Shown: positions 62,333 through 64,000 of the stretch, piece by piece
How positions within the stretch are numbered: the first letter of the stretch is position 1
How the letters are laid out: each line of letters starts with the position of its first letter
Source: Bifidobacterium sp. ESL0763
Lineage (GTDB): Bacteria > Actinomycetota > Actinomycetes > Actinomycetales > Bifidobacteriaceae
Length of the DNA stretch: 64,000 nt
Assembly (NCBI RefSeq): GCF_029433395.1
Contig: NZ_JAQTHW010000002.1
Location: 310,001 to 374,000, forward strand
Direction of reading: 5' to 3'
Translations under genes and position numbers: made by a program
The notes under the pieces: generated by a model
Seen by the model: only the letters and a program-made list of their open reading frames with translations
Told to the model about the DNA's origin: nothing
The model's database searches: none

Positions 62333-63262
62333 CTACCGCGTCTTTTCTGTTTCCGATTTCTTTTCCGGCACGCGAATCGTGGCCTCCTGCGTCATCGCGG
62401 CCAACAGCCTGCCGTCGGCCGAATAGACCCTGGCGATGCCTAGCGCACGGCCGTGGCCGGCCACCGGGGCGTCCTGCACGTAGAGGTGCCACTCGTTCAT
62501 GTCGATGTCGTCGTAGAACCACATCGCGTGGTCGATCGAGGCGTAGAAGATGCCGGGCGTCGAGATGCTCAGGCCCGCGCGGCGCAGGTCCGGCTCCATC
62601 ATCACCTGGTCGCACTCCAGCGCCAGCAGGGCGCGGTGCCGCGTCTGCGTGGCGGCTACGGGGCTCGCCATGCGCATCCACACCATCTGCTTGCCCGAGT
62701 CGGCCTTGGCGCTCGTCTTGTCGGGGGCGAGCATCACCGTCGAGCCGACGTGGCGGATGTCGAACGGCGACTGCGAGGCATAGTACTTGGCGAAGCCGGA
62801 CTTGTCGGCATACGGTTCCATGAGGTCCTGCGCGCTGGTCAGCGTCTCCGGGGCCGGCAGGTCGGCCGGCATCTCGTCGCTGAACTCCACGCCCGTCTGG
62901 CCGGCCTTCTGCAGGCTCACCGTGGCGGTGAAGAGCAGCTGGTCGCCCTGCCTGGCGTCCACGCGTCGGGTGGAGAACGAGCGCCCGTCACGCAGCGGCT
63001 CCACCTCGAAGCGGGTCTCCTCGTCGAGCCTGCCCACCTTGATGAAGGTGGCATGCACCGACTCCGGCACCTTGTCGGCGTCGGCGGTTTCGGAGGCGGC
63101 GACGAGGGCCTGCGCCGTCAGCTGCCCGCCGTAGATGCGCTCGGTGGGGTAGTAGAGGTTCGTGGCGGCGAAGAGGGCGCGGTCGCCCCGCCCCTGTCCG
63201 GCCTTGAGATTGAGCGCCTCGAGCGCCTGCTGTGCCGCGTCGAGAGCCTGTGCGTTCGCCAT
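62333..63262 (-). CDS. Acyl-CoA thioesterase II (TesB-like)
   Basis: 309 residues. Double hot-dog fold: LYYPTERIYGGQLTAQALVA in the first half and ASIDHAMWFYDDIDMNEWHL in the second, the latter holding the catalytic Asp. Hydrolyses acyl-CoA to fatty acid and CoA. ATG at 63262 with GGGGA upstream; longer starts rejected. The stop at 62333 faces the DUF3180 gene (convergent). Lone gene. Confidence 0.9.
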   Translation of the reverse strand: MANAQALDAAQQALEALNLKAGQGRGDRALFAATNLYYPTERIYGGQLTAQALVAASETADADKVPESVHATFIKVGRLDEETRFEVEPLRDGRSFSTRRVDARQGDQLLFTATVSLQKAGQTGVEFSDEMPADLPAPETLTSAQDLMEPYADKSGFAKYYASQSPFDIRHVGSTVMLAPDKTSAKADSGKQMVWMRMASPVAATQTRHRALLALECDQVMMEPDLRRAGLSISTPGIFYASIDHAMWFYDDIDMNEWHLYVQDAPVAGHGRALGIARVYSADGRLLAAMTQEATIRVPEKKSETEKTR

Positions 63263-63421
63263 GTCGTTCCCCGTTTCGTTCGATGTCAGCTTATGAGAGT
63301 CTATCCAATCCGCCCAACCTTTCATCCTCCCTATTCCCTCTGACCTGTTCGATGGGTGCCTGCTCATGACGCTGGCCCCCAACTCAACGGACCAACCTCC
63401 AACCACTTGCACGAGAAATAA

Positions 63422-63485
63422 GACAGTCCTGCTAGTTTTCGTATGTTTTTGGGGTCAAAAACGTACGTTTTCTAGCGGGACTGTC
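63422..63485 (-). terminator. Long imperfect hairpin with a partial third copy
   Basis: Two 30-base arms (63422-63451 and 63456-63485) are inverted repeats with G-U pairs and a T-T internal loop. TCTAGCGGGACTG recurs just to the right at 63491-63503, so part of the arm is repeated directly. Located between the thioesterase start and the end of the partial minus-strand gene, where it would terminate the latter. Confidence 0.6.
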
Positions 63486-63538
63486 CTGTTTCTAGCGGGA
63501 CTGGTCGGTTGCTCACGACAATGGGCCGCCATCGGCCA

Positions 63539-63991
63539 TCACCTTAGCTTAGGGACGCCGGCACGAGTCAGGCGAGCGGACAATAGTCCCGGGGTGTTCA
63601 CTTCGCGCGAAGAAATCCTGATGATATCGGTGACGCCTGCACGTTTCAGCGCTGATTCGTGCCGTCGTTCCTCGTTGACGACCCGCCATCCGCCATGTCC
63701 ATGCGTCATTCCGGGGTCGACGTATTTTTGCAGGCCATCGTATTCCAGGACGACGGTTCTGCCATCGGTCGTATGCCAAAGGAAATCCGTACGATATCGT
63801 GAGCCGTCAGCTGGATCGACGAATTCGTGCTGAAGCTCCGGAATCGCGAAACCCGCCTCGATGATGAGCGCGCGGCAGAAGGATTCGCCACCGTTCTCGC
63901 TTGCTCCGTCGTCGTATCGCAGCAATTTCGGAACCGCCAGTGTGTCGGTATGCAGCGCGGAACAGATCCTCTCGATCTCCGCGGTCACCAA
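63539..63991 (-). CDS. Restriction-endonuclease-fold (DUF559-like) protein, probably partial
   Basis: 150 residues seen. The C-terminal part shows the pattern of DUF559/REase-fold proteins: YRTDFLWHTTDGRTVVLEYD followed by GLQKYVDP, i.e. acid-x(n)-E-x-D metal-ligand spacing. In actinobacteria this domain often follows an AbiEi-like N-terminal domain. The first in-window ATG is at 63991, nine bases from the window edge, so the true start probably lies outside. Exact role unknown. Confidence 0.55.
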   Translation of the reverse strand: MVTAEIERICSALHTDTLAVPKLLRYDDGASENGGESFCRALIIEAGFAIPELQHEFVDPADGSRYRTDFLWHTTDGRTVVLEYDGLQKYVDPGMTHGHGGWRVVNEERRHESALKRAGVTDIIRISSREVNTPGLLSARLTRAGVPKLR

Positions 63992-64000
63992 AAGTCGTTG

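Overview
The window reads as a piece of chromosome from a high-GC Gram-positive bacterium of the family Bifidobacteriaceae. The evidence is the protein families (DUF3180 and DUF2530 membrane proteins, CHAP and NlpC/P60 wall hydrolases, sortase-like tails close to LPLTGG), the actinobacterial block dacB-tilS-hpt-ftsH, and start codons often hugged by a -10 box (leaderless genes). The unusual part for a bifidobacterium is a set of respiratory genes: two NDH-2 type NADH dehydrogenases, cytochrome bd oxidase (cydAB), its assembly transporter (cydDC), a long-chain polyprenyl diphosphate synthase and two MenA-like prenyltransferases. As general knowledge, cytochrome bd genes occur in oxygen-exposed, mostly bee-gut bifidobacteria such as the B. 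asteroides group, so a host- or oxygen-associated species of that kind is the best guess. The species cannot be fixed from the sequence alone.

Layout. 1-3.3 kb: two tandem serine/threonine-type permeases; the gap between them holds a candidate serine-rich leader peptide and hairpins. 3.5-5.2 kb: serS, a repeat-containing terminator and tRNA-Ser. 5.2-11.8 kb: an accessory, lower-GC segment beside tRNA-Ser. It has a VbhA-type antitoxin with a frameshifted Fic toxin, a TetR gene with a PH-like protein, a second decayed copy of the VbhA/Fic module, a TetR/MFS divergent pair with three matching operators, an HXXEE membrane protein and another TetR. 11.9-17.4 kb: a PspC-type two-component system divergent from a large acidic PspC membrane protein. 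17.5-24.6 kb: an MFS transporter, tRNA-Pro, lysS, the two MenA-like genes and gpmA. 24.7-30.7 kb: a DUF2530 protein, two peptidoglycan hydrolases, a universal stress protein and a BspA-like surface protein. 30.8-36.6 kb: OsmC, thyA-folA-phosphatase, tRNA-Phe, tRNA-Asp, a Q-rich DUF4190 protein, trmB and tRNA-Glu. 36.9-40 kb: a fused beta-phosphoglucomutase/GH65 phosphorylase. 40.3-50.7 kb: ndh, ndh, cydA, cydB, cydD, cydC and the polyprenyl synthase. 50.8-55.5 kb: MgtC-like protein, two GT2 glycosyltransferases and an AI-2E/PerM family protein. 55.6-62.3 kb: dacB-tilS-hpt-ftsH, a degenerate FolK-like gene and DUF3180. 62.3-64 kb: a TesB thioesterase and a partial nuclease-like gene.

How the genes fit together. 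NADH from fermentation can be oxidised by the NDH-2 enzymes; electrons would pass through a prenylated naphthoquinone to cytochrome bd and oxygen. The polyprenyl synthase and MenA would build that quinone, but no other menaquinone genes are present here, so the ring precursor may come from elsewhere. The folate genes usually found after ftsH are absent, and only an eroded FolK-like protein remains, although thyA and folA are intact; this suggests folate uptake. Three separate tandem duplications (permease, menA, ndh) in one 64 kb window are notable. I found no CRISPR array, insertion sequence or prophage.
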